Positions 16,947 through 27,112 of a DNA stretch of 64,000 nucleotides are shown piece after piece. The notes beneath the pieces were generated by a model. It worked only from the letters and a program-made list of their open reading frames with translations, was not told the DNA's origin and searched no databases. A program made the translations under genes and the position numbers. Every line of letters starts with the position of its first letter. Position 1 is the first letter of the stretch. Source of the stretch: Allocatelliglobosispora scoriae (GTDB taxonomy: Bacteria > Actinomycetota > Actinomycetes > Mycobacteriales > Micromonosporaceae); NCBI RefSeq assembly GCF_014204945.1, contig NZ_JACHMN010000002.1, positions 4,239,001 to 4,303,000 of the forward strand, read 5' to 3'.

Positions 16947-19523
16947 CTACCCAATCCGGCCGGAAGGCGCTTCTACCGTCCCGATCCGGGTAGATACCGC
17001 TAGCAGGCCCAATACGAATGGATCATCGCCGGCCTTGAGGGAGATCACACCCGTCGAGTCGACGACGCCCGCATGGCTGTCGATGTCCAACCCCGGGGTA
17101 CGCCACGGGCAGGTGCCGGTGATCGCGGCGCAGAGGAGGGCGTTGGCGCTGGTCGAGGTGCCGTTGGCGAGGTTGCCGGGTTCTCCGACGACCCGGCTGC
17201 CCAGGGACAGGGTGTCGCCGAGGAGGTTCCGGTCGCCGTCGAAGATGGCATACCCGACCGAGGTCTGGTGGTCGGCGGGAACGCGTACCGACAGCGGGGT
17301 CTTGCCCTGGAGCGCGACCTGCCCGAGGTGCACGGCGACCTCGACCACCGGGGCGCCGGGCAGCTCGTAGGCGACCGCCAGCGTCCAGCCCGCGTATGCG
17401 GCCGCGCCCTTGGGGAGCTGCTTCGCCGCTGCGGCGACCCACCAGTTGCCGCCCTCGCCCCGCCGCAGCAGCGCGGTCACGTCGGCGAACCCGTTCATCG
17501 ATGCCCGAGGCCCGCTGCCCTTGGTGACCTTGAGCCGCTGGGGCTGCCACTCGCCGCTCGGTCCGTGCAGCACGACCAGGTCGGGCGCGGTCCGGCCGCC
17601 GGTCACCAGGGTGAGACCGGCCCAGCGCACCTTGGCGCCTTTGGGCAGGTCGAGCTGCGCGCCGCTCACGGCCTTCGGCCCCGCCGGGGCCGCGACCTTC
17701 GCCAACCCCGCAGGCGCGTCGGGCTCACCGACCGTCGGCAGCAGCGGGCTCATCGGCAGCAGATTATTGTCGGTACGCAGACACGCCGGCCGATCAGCGC
17801 AGCTCACGAGGGTGTTTCCCGCGAGCGCGACGGCGAGCCGACCGGTGCCCGCATAGGCGACCCGCATCCCGGCCGGTGCGATCGGCACCCGGAACTCCCG
17901 GACCACGTCGTCGACGTTCGCAACGATCTTCTGGTAACCCGTGACCTCGGCGGCGACCCGGATCGGCAGCCGCGCCGTGCTCCCGGAGGTGGTCCGCTTC
18001 CGCGTGCAGGTCGCCCCCGAGGGCGCAGCAGCGCAGACCCATCCGTCACCGGCCTGCTTCCCCGCGAGCACCACGCCCTGCGGAAAGCTCACCCGCAACG
18101 TCCACGGCGCAGCGGCCTGCTTCGAAACCGCGGCCGGCTCTGCAGCCGCTGCCGGCTCCAGGGCAGCCGTCGGCTTCAGGGGCGCCGCCGGCTTTAGGAC
18201 CAACTCTTCAAGAGTTGTTGATTCGGTGGTTGATTCGCCGCGTCCGCCGACCGTGATCGGCAGGGTGCCCGGCGACCCGGCGACGAGGTCCCCGGCGGAG
18301 ATGTCCGGCCGCAGCGCCACCGGTGCAGCGGGCACCGGACCCTTGGTCGGACCGGGCCTGGCCGGATCGGTCCTGGTCGGAGCCGGTGTGGGCCGGGTGG
18401 ATTTCGTCGGCGTGAGCCTGGTCGGCGGCAGCACCGGCTTCATCACCGGCTGGCTGGGCTGCGGCTCGATCGGCGGTGGCACCACCGGCGGCGTCTGCGC
18501 GGGTGCGGGCAGCGGGAGTTGCGCCGAGTAGCGCGGCCCGCTGGGCTGCATCATCGCGATACCGGTGAAGATGGAGATGCCGAGGAACGCCGCGAGGAGG
18601 ATGCCCGCCGCCGCCGCGACGTTGCCGCCTCCGTAACGCTGCGCCAGCCGGGTCGGCAGGGTGCTCAGCCACCACCAGGCTGTCTTGGCCGTGCCGACGA
18701 CGGTCGCGGTGAGACCCGTGAACCACGCGGCGATGCCGACCTTGGCTGATGCGCCGGCGAGATAGCCGGGCGCGGCGGCGCCCAACAGGATAGGGGCGAG
18801 CACTCCCCGTAAGCCCACGTTCGCCTCGGTCAGCTCGCGGTGCAGGCGGCGGCACTCGGCGCACTCGGAGAGGTGGTCCTCTACTTTGGAGCGCTCCCGA
18901 CCGGCCAGGCCCGCCCGGACATAGCCGGGCAGGTGCTCGCCGGTCCAGTGGCAGCGCGGGGAACCGGTGAGCGTGATGTGCTCGGCGAGGTACCCCTGCC
19001 GCAGCCGCTCCCGGGCCCGGTAGGCGAGGGCGGCGACGGCGTTGGCGGTCAGCCCGAGCAGCGGCGCGACCTGAGCCGGGCTCTCACCCTCGACCTCGGT
19101 GTGCCAGAGCACCGCGCGCCAGCGCTCCGGCAGTTTGGAGAAGGCCCGTGCGGCGTAGGAGCGCTCGAGTGCGTCGATCGTCGGGTCGATCTCACCCTCC
19201 ACCGCCTGCTCGAACGACTCGATGTCGTCGGTCGTCTCGACTCGTTTCTCCCGCCGGGCGCGGTCGTAGCGGACGTGCCGCACCGTCGTCAGCAGGTAGG
19301 CCCGGAAAGCCTGCTCCGGTCCGCCGCCGCCGCGCAGCCCGGCGAGCACCTTGGTGAAGGCCTCGGCGACGAGGTCCTCCGCGTCCGAGGTGTTGCCGGA
19401 GAGCACGTGGGCGAGGCGCCGGGCCGAGGTCACATGCCGCGTGTAGAGCTCGCCGAAGGCTTCCGAATCTCCTTCACGTACGCGTGCGATGAGCATGACG
19501 TCAGAGTCGAGTTGCGTGGTCAA
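16947..19523 (-). CDS. ECF sigma factor with fused zinc-finger/TM anti-sigma-like region and extracytoplasmic domain
   Basis: 858 residues, about four times a normal ECF sigma factor. Sigma-2 spans about 10-90 (DAEDLVAEAFTKVLAGL). Sigma-4 spans about 125-180 (LPERWRAVLWHTEVEGESPA, then LGLTANAVAALAYRARERLR). A zf-HC2-type anti-sigma motif HLSECAEC with an upstream histidine is at about 195-225. A clear transmembrane helix is at about 305-328. A Pro/Thr-rich linker follows, then an outer domain of about 380 residues. The arrangement suggests a membrane-tethered one-piece sigma/anti-sigma sensor (inference). A TTG start is used with GGAGG 5 bases upstream. The linker contains a copy of a genomic repeat at 18201-18217. 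Confidence 0.88.
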   Translation of the reverse strand: MTTQLDSDVMLIARVREGDSEAFGELYTRHVTSARRLAHVLSGNTSDAEDLVAEAFTKVLAGLRGGGGPEQAFRAYLLTTVRHVRYDRARREKRVETTDDIESFEQAVEGEIDPTIDALERSYAARAFSKLPERWRAVLWHTEVEGESPAQVAPLLGLTANAVAALAYRARERLRQGYLAEHITLTGSPRCHWTGEHLPGYVRAGLAGRERSKVEDHLSECAECRRLHRELTEANVGLRGVLAPILLGAAAPGYLAGASAKVGIAAWFTGLTATVVGTAKTAWWWLSTLPTRLAQRYGGGNVAAAAGILLAAFLGISIFTGIAMMQPSGPRYSAQLPLPAPAQTPPVVPPPIEPQPSQPVMKPVLPPTRLTPTKSTRPTPAPTRTDPARPGPTKGPVPAAPVALRPDISAGDLVAGSPGTLPITVGGRGESTTESTTLEELVLKPAAPLKPTAALEPAAAAEPAAVSKQAAAPWTLRVSFPQGVVLAGKQAGDGWVCAAAPSGATCTRKRTTSGSTARLPIRVAAEVTGYQKIVANVDDVVREFRVPIAPAGMRVAYAGTGRLAVALAGNTLVSCADRPACLRTDNNLLPMSPLLPTVGEPDAPAGLAKVAAPAGPKAVSGAQLDLPKGAKVRWAGLTLVTGGRTAPDLVVLHGPSGEWQPQRLKVTKGSGPRASMNGFADVTALLRRGEGGNWWVAAAAKQLPKGAAAYAGWTLAVAYELPGAPVVEVAVHLGQVALQGKTPLSVRVPADHQTSVGYAIFDGDRNLLGDTLSLGSRVVGEPGNLANGTSTSANALLCAAITGTCPWRTPGLDIDSHAGVVDSTGVISLKAGDDPFVLGLLAVSTRIGTVEAPSGRIG
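18201..18217. repeat. intragenic copy of the CAACTCTTCAAGAGTTG palindrome
   Basis: The 17-base palindrome CAACTCTTCAAGAGTTG lies inside the sigma-factor linker and encodes LEEL-type residues there. The bases around it (GGCTTTAGGAC before it) match the flank of the hairpin at 39990-40070 on the opposite strand, with two mismatches over 28 bases. This suggests that a repeat element inserted into the coding sequence. Confidence 0.7.
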
Positions 19524-19833
19524 GTCCGCCTCCGGGGGAGTTTGGAGCGGTAAGTCCGGTTTCGACCTTAGTGGTGCCGGAGTGATCGCGGAACCCCTGA
19601 GTTTTGGCAGCTATCTGGCGCGCAGTGCGTGACGGCGAGTGACTTACGTCCCCCTGTCCTTGAATCTGCAGTTTCGTGAGCGCAAAACCGCGAAAGTGCG
19701 CGGACAAGCGCATAAACGCGTTTGCCTGTGCACTTGTTCACAAACGCCAGCCGACATACTTCCTGCACCAGGGCTTACGCTGAGGAAACGTTAAGCCTCT
19801 ACCCGGTCAACGCCGACCACATAGGAGCCAGTC
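19524..19833. other. divergent promoter region, sigma factor / pckG
   Basis: 310 bases without a gene. It holds the GGAGG site of the sigma factor at its left edge, a perfect palindrome AAACGCGTTT (19714-19723), TTCACA (19736-19741) followed by AT-rich sequence that may be a pckG promoter, and AGGAG before pckG. No RNA gene is recognised. Confidence 0.5.
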
Positions 19834-21675
<1,842 letters not shown>

Positions 21676-21719
21676 CTTATCCGACCGTGCCCTGGACACG
21701 AAATGTCCGGTAGCAAGCG

Positions 21720-21747
21720 TTGATCCCTGCGCTGGATAGCGCATAAT
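21720..21747 (+). promoter_or_regulatory. promoter of the Rrf2-family gene
   Basis: -35 TTGATC (21720-21725), 16-base spacer and -10 CATAAT (21742-21747). The -10 ends 6 bases before the GTG, so a leaderless transcript is predicted. Confidence 0.65.
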
Positions 21748-21783
21748 CCCCACGTGCAGGTATCCGCGCGTGGGGATTATGCG
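21740..21783. promoter_or_regulatory. 15-bp perfect inverted repeat spanning promoter and start codon of rrf2 gene
   Basis: CGCATAATCCCCACG (21740-21754) and its exact complement (21769-21783) flank a 14-base spacer. The left arm includes the -10 and the first base of the GTG. The right arm encodes residues 6-10 of the protein. It may be an autoregulatory operator, or an RNA hairpin hiding the start codon in transcripts that run in from pckG. Confidence 0.75.
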
Positions 21784-22209
21784 GTCCGGGCGGCGTGCGA
21801 GTTGGCGTCGGCCTATCCGACGACTCTGTCTGCCCAGGCACTGGCTGATGCGCAGGCGCTGCCGCGCAAATTTCTCGAGGCGATCCTCGCCGATCTGCGT
21901 CGGGGCGGGGTGGTGCTCGCCATCCGGGGTGCGGAGGGCGGCTACTGCCTGACCCGCCCGCCGGCCGAGGTGACCGTCGGGATGATCCTGCGGGCCGTCG
22001 ACGGGCCGCTGGCCGGCGTCAGGGGCCACCGGCCGGAGCAGACGGCCTACACCGGCACGGCGGAGCACCTGCCGACGCTCTGGGTGGCTGTTCGCGCCGC
22101 CGTTCGCGGGGTCGTCGATGAGGTCAGCCTAGATCAACTGGTCAGGGGCGAGATCCCCCGGAGCATCGTCGCGTTGACCGAAGCACCCGACGCCTGGCAA
22201 CCGCGCTAA
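21754..22209 (+). CDS. Rrf2-family transcriptional regulator without Fe-S cysteines
   Basis: A 151-residue regulator with the Rrf2 winged helix. It opens ARGDYAVRAACELA and continues LADAQALPRKFLEAIL with the wing RGAEGGYCLTRPP. It lacks the three closely spaced cysteines that hold the cluster in IscR/NsrR; only isolated cysteines remain. It may therefore sense another ligand or be redox-insensitive. The GTG start is fixed by the family N-terminus and the promoter. Autoregulation through the overlapping inverted repeat is likely. It sits between pckG and uppS with no obvious metabolic partner. Confidence 0.88.
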   Translation: MQVSARGDYAVRAACELASAYPTTLSAQALADAQALPRKFLEAILADLRRGGVVLAIRGAEGGYCLTRPPAEVTVGMILRAVDGPLAGVRGHRPEQTAYTGTAEHLPTLWVAVRAAVRGVVDEVSLDQLVRGEIPRSIVALTEAPDAWQPR

Positions 22210-22242
22210 CACCGGATCGGGATTAGGTCTATCCTGCGGTGG

Positions 22243-23013
22243 ATGAACGTGCGTGACCTGGTCTATTCGGTGTACGAGCGGCGGCTCACCGCGAAGCTCG
22301 CGGGCAAAGCGCGTCCCAAGCACGTCGGCGTCATGTGTGACGGCAACCGGCGCTGGGCTCGGGAGATGGGTTATGTCGACCCCAACGACGGCCACCGGGT
22401 CGGTGCCCGCCGCGTGATCGACATGCTCAACTGGTGTGACGAGGCGGGGATCAAGCACGTCACGCTCTATCTGCTCGCGACCGACAACCTGCGCCGGCCG
22501 GCCGCCGAGCTCGATCCGCTGCTCCAGATCATCGAAAACCTCGCGACCGAGCTCGCCGAGGAGGGAAACCCCTGGCGGTTGCGGATGGTCGGCGCGCTCG
22601 ACCTGCTGCCCTCCTCCAACGCGGCCGCCCTCAAGGGTGCCGAGGAGCGCACGGCGGATCGGATCGAGGGCGCTCAGGTCAACATCGCCGTGGGCTACGG
22701 CGGGCGGCGGGAGATCGCCGACGCGGTCCGGTCGCTTCTTCAGGAGCATGCGAAATCGGGCGGCACGATCGAGGAGCTCGTGGAGGTCCTCGACGTCGAG
22801 CACATCGCCGAGCATCTATACACGAGGGGCCAGCCGGATCCCGATCTGATCATCCGTACCAGTGGTGAGCAGCGGCTCTCCGGATTCCTGCTGTGGCAGT
22901 CGGCGCACTCGGAGTTCTACTTCTGCGATGCCAACTGGCCTGATTTCCGGCATGTCGATTTCCTTCGGGCACTTCGAGCATATGCCCACCGACAGCGACG
23001 TTTCGGCCAATAA
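22243..23013 (+). CDS. uppS: isoprenyl transferase (cis-prenyltransferase)
   Basis: A 256-residue cis-prenyl transferase that condenses isopentenyl diphosphate onto an allylic diphosphate to make polyprenyl carriers for the cell wall. It has VGVMCDGNRRWAREMG with the catalytic Asp and Asn, the central YLLATDNLRRPAAEL region, GYGGRREI, and the IPP site PDLIIRTSGEQRLSGFLLWQ. It resembles the short-chain Z-FPP synthase branch (Rv1086-like) more than the decaprenyl synthase, an inference from MCDGNRRWAR and genomic context near phoH. TATCCT (22230-22235) 7 bases upstream suggests a leaderless message. Confidence 0.93.
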   Translation: MNVRDLVYSVYERRLTAKLAGKARPKHVGVMCDGNRRWAREMGYVDPNDGHRVGARRVIDMLNWCDEAGIKHVTLYLLATDNLRRPAAELDPLLQIIENLATELAEEGNPWRLRMVGALDLLPSSNAAALKGAEERTADRIEGAQVNIAVGYGGRREIADAVRSLLQEHAKSGGTIEELVEVLDVEHIAEHLYTRGQPDPDLIIRTSGEQRLSGFLLWQSAHSEFYFCDANWPDFRHVDFLRALRAYAHRQRRFGQ

Positions 23014-23077
23014 GCATCAATAAAGACATATCAGCGTGGCTCTAGGCGAAGGTGTGCAGAGCCAGCTACTTTGAATC

Positions 23078-24403
23078 ATGGTTGCCTCTGCGACTCAGTC
23101 ATCACACGACGAACCCAGACACACCTTCGTCCTGGACACCTCGGTCCTGCTCGCTGACCCGGCGGCGGCTTTCCGCTTCGCCGAGCACGAGGTCGTCCTT
23201 CCACTCGTGGTCATCAGCGAGCTTGAGGGCAAGCGGCATCACCCGGAACTGGGCTGGTTCGCACGTGAGGCGCTCCGGCGTCTCGACGAGCTCCGTGTCC
23301 GGCATGGACGATTGGACGAGCCGATACGCATCAACGATGCGGGCGGCACGTTGCGGGTCGAGCTCAACCACTCCGACTCGGCGAGCCTGCCGATAGGGCT
23401 GCGCAACGGCTCGAATGACACCAGGATCCTCGCGGTCGCCCTCGGGCTCGCCGCGGACGGGCTCCGGGTGACGCTCGTGAGCAAGGACATGCCACTGCGG
23501 GTGAAGGCGGCGGCCGTCGGCCTGCCCGCCGACGAGTACCGGCACGGTCAGGCGGCCGATCCGACCTGGTCCGGGCTGGTGGAGGTGGGGATCGGTGATG
23601 ACGATCTGCAGGCGCTCTACAACGGTGAATCCATAGATCTGGACGGTGCGGCGGGGCTCCCTGTCCACACTGGACTCGTGCTCAGCACCGGCCGGGCCTC
23701 CGCGCTCGGGCGGGTGCAGGCCGACAAGACCACCCGGCTGGTCCGGGGCGACCGCGAGGCGTTCGGCCTGCATGGCCGCTCCGCCGAGCAGCGCATCGCC
23801 CTCGACCTGCTCCTCGACGACTCGGTGGGCATCGTCTCGCTGGGCGGCCGAGCCGGCACGGGCAAGTCGGCGCTGGCGCTCTGCGCCGGTCTGGAGCAGG
23901 TGATGGAGCGGCGCAAGCACCGCAAGGTGATCGTGTTCCGCCCGCTCTACGCCGTCGGCGGCCAGGAGCTGGGCTACCTGCCCGGCAGCGAGGCCGAGAA
24001 GATGTCGCCCTGGGCGCAGGCGGTCTTCGACACGCTCGGCGCGGTCGTGCACGACAACGTCCTGGACGAGGTGATGGCACGCGGCCTGATCGAGGTCCTG
24101 CCGCTCACCCACATCCGGGGCCGGAGCCTGCACGACGCGTTCGTCATCGTCGATGAGGCGCAGTCGTTGGAGCGTAACGTCCTGCTGACCGTGCTCTCGC
24201 GGATCGGTCAGGGATCACGGGTCGTGCTGACCCACGATGTTGCTCAGCGTGACAATCTGCGCGTGGGGCGTCACGACGGAGTCACCGCGGTCATCGAAGC
24301 ATTTAAGGGTCACCCGCTCTTCGCGCACGTGACGCTGACCCGTTCCGAGCGATCTCCGATCGCGGAGATGGTCACCGACCTGTTGGAGGACATCCCCCAA
24401 TAG
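23078..24403 (+). CDS. phoH2: PhoH2-type PIN-PhoH protein (RNA helicase/RNase)
   Basis: A 441-residue fusion of an N-terminal PIN ribonuclease domain (residues 10-140: [12 protein letters not shown], then ISELEGKR and [12 protein letters not shown]) with a C-terminal PhoH ATPase. The ATPase has Walker [12 protein letters not shown] and Walker [10 protein letters not shown]. In mycobacteria PhoH2 unwinds and cleaves RNA and pairs with a small antitoxin PhoAT. No such small upstream gene is visible in the 64-base gap here. A -10 TACTTT (23067-23072) lies 5 bases before the ATG. A hairpin follows the gene. Confidence 0.92.
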   Translation: MVASATQSSHDEPRHTFVLDTSVLLADPAAAFRFAEHEVVLPLVVISELEGKRHHPELGWFAREALRRLDELRVRHGRLDEPIRINDAGGTLRVELNHSDSASLPIGLRNGSNDTRILAVALGLAADGLRVTLVSKDMPLRVKAAAVGLPADEYRHGQAADPTWSGLVEVGIGDDDLQALYNGESIDLDGAAGLPVHTGLVLSTGRASALGRVQADKTTRLVRGDREAFGLHGRSAEQRIALDLLLDDSVGIVSLGGRAGTGKSALALCAGLEQVMERRKHRKVIVFRPLYAVGGQELGYLPGSEAEKMSPWAQAVFDTLGAVVHDNVLDEVMARGLIEVLPLTHIRGRSLHDAFVIVDEAQSLERNVLLTVLSRIGQGSRVVLTHDVAQRDNLRVGRHDGVTAVIEAFKGHPLFAHVTLTRSERSPIAEMVTDLLEDIPQ

Positions 24404-24423
24404 CCTTACCCCTCGTCCGGATT

Positions 24424-24463
24424 GCGGGCGATTTGTGGCGTGACAGCTGCCACAGTCGCCCGC
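24424..24463. terminator. terminator hairpin after phoH2
   Basis: GCGGGCGA (24424-24431) pairs with TCGCCCGC (24456-24463). Inside it TGTGGC (24434-24439) pairs with GCCACA (24449-24454), with a small bulge. It starts about 20 bases after the phoH2 stop. The remaining 130 bases to the next gene hold no recognised riboswitch. Confidence 0.65.
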
Positions 24464-24592
24464 CCGAGGGATGCACGGCGCCGGATGGCTAGGCAGGGTA
24501 GTCGGGGTCACCCCCAGACTGTGGCCAACGGAGACCGTCGTTAGAGGTCGATCTTCGTCGCGCCACGGCCTCCGACGAAGGGATTACCCCCC

Positions 24593-25261
24593 GTGACGAG
24601 ACCATCCCTCGGTCGATTAGGCATTCGCGCCCTCGCGATCGCCGTACTCGCCAGTGGCATCGGCGCCGGACTATATCTCGACCAGCCGGACCGTCCGGTG
24701 ACCGCCGTTTTCGGCAGCGAGCTCACCGCAGCCGAGGTGGAGCTGGCCAAGCAGGGCGTGCGCGACTCCGCTGTGGAACGGGAGAAGCTCGCCGAGGCCG
24801 CCAGAGCGCAGGCCGCCGCGGCAGCGGCACTCGCCGCTGCCCGAGTGAAGGCTGCGAACGACGAGGCGAGCCGGCGTGGTGCCGCCCGCAACACCGGCGG
24901 CTCGACCACACCGACGAAGCCGCCCGTCTACGGGCCGATCCCGGCCTCCTGCAACGCGTACAAGGGCGCTCGCGCGACCGGTTGTGCGCTGCTGCTCAAG
25001 GCCGGCTTCGGGCTCGACCAGATGCCGTGCCTCGACAAGCTCTGGAAGCGCGAGAGCGGCTGGAACTACAAGGCCTACAACGAGGGCTCCGGCGCCTTCG
25101 GCATCCCGCAGGCGCTCCCCGGCGACAAGATGAAGTCGGCCGGCGCGGACTGGAAGACCAACCCGGCCACGCAGATCAAGTGGGGCCTCGGCTACATCAA
25201 GGGCCGCTACAAGACGCCGTGCAAGGCCTGGCAGCACTCCGAGGATGTGGGTTGGTACTAA
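24593..25261 (+). CDS. lytic transglycosylase-like exported protein
   Basis: A 222-residue exported protein. It has an N-terminal hydrophobic anchor (residues 10-30), an Ala/Glu-rich coiled-coil-like stretch (45-90), a TPTKPP linker and then a C-terminal SLT-type domain. The domain contains CLDKLWKRESGWNYKAYN, where the catalytic glutamate precedes SGWN, and GAFGIPQALPGDKM. Such proteins cleave peptidoglycan glycan strands. The domain resembles the aggregation-promoting-factor C-terminal type common in actinobacteria. The GTG start follows an AT-poor leader. Two conserved cysteine pairs may form disulphides outside the cell. Confidence 0.85.
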   Translation: MTRPSLGRLGIRALAIAVLASGIGAGLYLDQPDRPVTAVFGSELTAAEVELAKQGVRDSAVEREKLAEAARAQAAAAAALAAARVKAANDEASRRGAARNTGGSTTPTKPPVYGPIPASCNAYKGARATGCALLLKAGFGLDQMPCLDKLWKRESGWNYKAYNEGSGAFGIPQALPGDKMKSAGADWKTNPATQIKWGLGYIKGRYKTPCKAWQHSEDVGWY

Positions 25262-25322
25262 AACGTCCTTAAACCTCCTATATGACCGTTACGCTGACCC
25301 CAGGTGATCCAAGGGGGTAGCG

Positions 25323-26111
25323 ATGCGGCTGTGGCGTGTGGTGCGGGCGGGGACGGTTGGGATCGCGGTAGTGCTCGCCACGGCGGCATGGACCGAATCG
25401 ACGGCCGGCCCCGCCACGCCGGACAATCGCATCGAGGTGGTGGGCGGCACGCAGGCCGGTGCACACGCCTACCCGTGGATGGTCCACCTCTCCACCGGCT
25501 GTGGCGGTTCGCTGATCAAGCCCGGCTTCGTCCTCACGGCCGCGCACTGCGTCGGCTCCAGCGCATCGTCGATCACGGTCCTGGCCGGCTCCGCCGACCT
25601 CGACGACCCGAACATCCATGTGGTACGCGGGGCGTCGCTCAAGCGGGCACCCGGCTTCGACGACGTGACGCTCGGCGATGACTGGGCCGTCATCCGCCTG
25701 CGCGAGGAGCTGCCGCTGCCGACCCTGTCGATCGCCTCCGGCACGGGTTACGACAGCGGCACGTTCACCGTGATGGGCTGGGGCTCCACCAGCGAGGGCT
25801 CGATGCGGCAGCAGCGCTTCCTCCGGGTCGCCACGGTGCCGTTCGTCTCGGACGGGAGTTGCGGGTCGGCGTACCGGAAGGCCGGTTATTCCTTCGTGCC
25901 CGGTGACATGCTCTGCGCGGGCAACGGCGGCAAGGACACCTGTCAGGGTGATTCGGGCGGGCCGATGGTCCACGCGACCGCCAGCGGTTATGTGCAGGTC
26001 GGCATCGTCAGCTGGGGTGTCGGCTGCGCGCGCAGACAGTACCCGGGCGTCTACACCCAGGTGTCGCACTTCGCGGCCGCCATTCGAGCGGCCGTTGAGG
26101 ACCTTTCCTGA
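25323..26111 (+). CDS. secreted trypsin-like serine protease (S1)
   Basis: A 262-residue secreted protease. The signal peptide is residues 1-30. A short propeptide leads to the activation site VVGGTQAG (residues 39-46). The triad is His75 (LTAAHC), Asp120 (DDWAVIRL) and Ser211 (CQGDSGGP). Paired cysteines at 60/76, 180/198 and 207 onwards fit chymotrypsin disulphides. GVGCARRQYPGVYTQV closes the fold. A GGGGG stretch 6-8 bases before the ATG can act as ribosome site. Trypsin-like specificity is suggested by Asp205 six residues before the catalytic Ser, where trypsin has Asp189. Confidence 0.92.
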   Translation: MRLWRVVRAGTVGIAVVLATAAWTESTAGPATPDNRIEVVGGTQAGAHAYPWMVHLSTGCGGSLIKPGFVLTAAHCVGSSASSITVLAGSADLDDPNIHVVRGASLKRAPGFDDVTLGDDWAVIRLREELPLPTLSIASGTGYDSGTFTVMGWGSTSEGSMRQQRFLRVATVPFVSDGSCGSAYRKAGYSFVPGDMLCAGNGGKDTCQGDSGGPMVHATASGYVQVGIVSWGVGCARRQYPGVYTQVSHFAAAIRAAVEDLS

Positions 26112-26137
26112 CGGCTCCAGGAGCCTTATGGTGGGGC

Positions 26138-27112
26138 ATGCGTGAGATCGATGTGGCGGTCATCGGGGCGGGCCCCACGGGGCTCTTCGCCGCCTACTAC
26201 GCGGGTTTCCGCGGCCTCAGCACCGTCGTCGTCGATGCGCTCCCGGAGCCCGGCGGCCAGGTCACGGCGATGTACCCGGAGAAGCTGATCTTCGACGTGG
26301 CGGGCTTCCCCGCCATCCGCGGCCGCGAGCTCGTCGCCAACCTCGTCGAGCAGGCCGCCGCCTTCCACCCGGAGTACCAGCTCGGCACGCGGGCGGAGAC
26401 GATCACCTACGTCGACGGTCTGCCCGAGCTCACGCTCACCAACGGCGAGCGCTTCCGCTGCGGCTCGGTGCTGATCACGGGCGGGATGGGGTCGTTCACC
26501 CCGCGCCCACTGCCCGCTGCGGCGGACTTCACCGGCTCGGGCATCGTCTTCTTCGTGCCGCGCCTCGCCGATCTGGCCGGCCACGACGTGGTGATCGTCG
26601 GCGGTGGCGACTCGGCCTTCGACTGGGCGCTCGCGCTCGCCGACATCGCCAAGAGCGTCACGCTGGTGCACCGCCGCGACAAGTTCCGCGCGCACGCCGC
26701 GACCATCGACAGGGTGAAGACCCTGCCGGTCCGCATCATCGTCAACGCCGAGGTCAGCAAGATCCTCGGCGGTGCCACTGTGGAGGCCGTGGAGGTGACG
26801 CCGAAGGGCGGGGTCGCCGAGTCGATCCCGGTCCAGACGATCGTCGCCGCGCTCGGCTTCACCGCCGACCTGGGCCCGATCGCCGAGTGGGGGCTCGCCC
26901 TCGACAAGCGGCACATCCTCGTCGACTCCACCATGGCGACGAACCTGCAGCGGATCTTCGCGGCCGGCGACATCGTGGAGTACCCGGGCAAGGTGCGGCT
27001 GATCGCGACCGGCTTCGGCGAGGCGGCCACGGCGGTCAACAACGCCGCGGTCATCATCAACCCCGATGCGCACCTCTTCCCCGGCCACAGCAGCGGCGGG
27101 ACCGCCGACTAG
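26138..27112 (+). CDS. ferredoxin--NADP+ reductase, thioredoxin-reductase type
   Basis: A 324-residue flavoprotein. FAD is bound by VAVIGAGPTGLFAAYYAGF at the N-terminus and NADPH by VVIVGGGDSAFDWALAL at about 147-163. FAAGDIVEYPG near the C-terminus completes the FAD site. The protein lacks the CxxC of thioredoxin reductase, which marks it as the FNR2-type ferredoxin/flavodoxin-NADP reductase. It passes electrons between NADPH and ferredoxin in the cytoplasm. Its TAG stop shares the CTAG palindrome with the stop of the convergent tetR gene. Confidence 0.9.
   Translation: MREIDVAVIGAGPTGLFAAYYAGFRGLSTVVVDALPEPGGQVTAMYPEKLIFDVAGFPAIRGRELVANLVEQAAAFHPEYQLGTRAETITYVDGLPELTLTNGERFRCGSVLITGGMGSFTPRPLPAAADFTGSGIVFFVPRLADLAGHDVVIVGGGDSAFDWALALADIAKSVTLVHRRDKFRAHAATIDRVKTLPVRIIVNAEVSKILGGATVEAVEVTPKGGVAESIPVQTIVAALGFTADLGPIAEWGLALDKRHILVDSTMATNLQRIFAAGDIVEYPGKVRLIATGFGEAATAVNNAAVIINPDAHLFPGHSSGGTAD

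Noticed and set aside
23014-23077. PhoAT-like antitoxin gene before phoH2
   Set aside because: The 64-base gap contains no open frame long enough and no start with a ribosome site.
24404-24592. Possible c-di-AMP (ydaO) riboswitch before the transglycosylase gene
   Set aside because: Such riboswitches occur before peptidoglycan hydrolases in actinobacteria, but the conserved elements (for example the GACAGCTAACC-like segment) are not present; only a terminator-type hairpin is clear.
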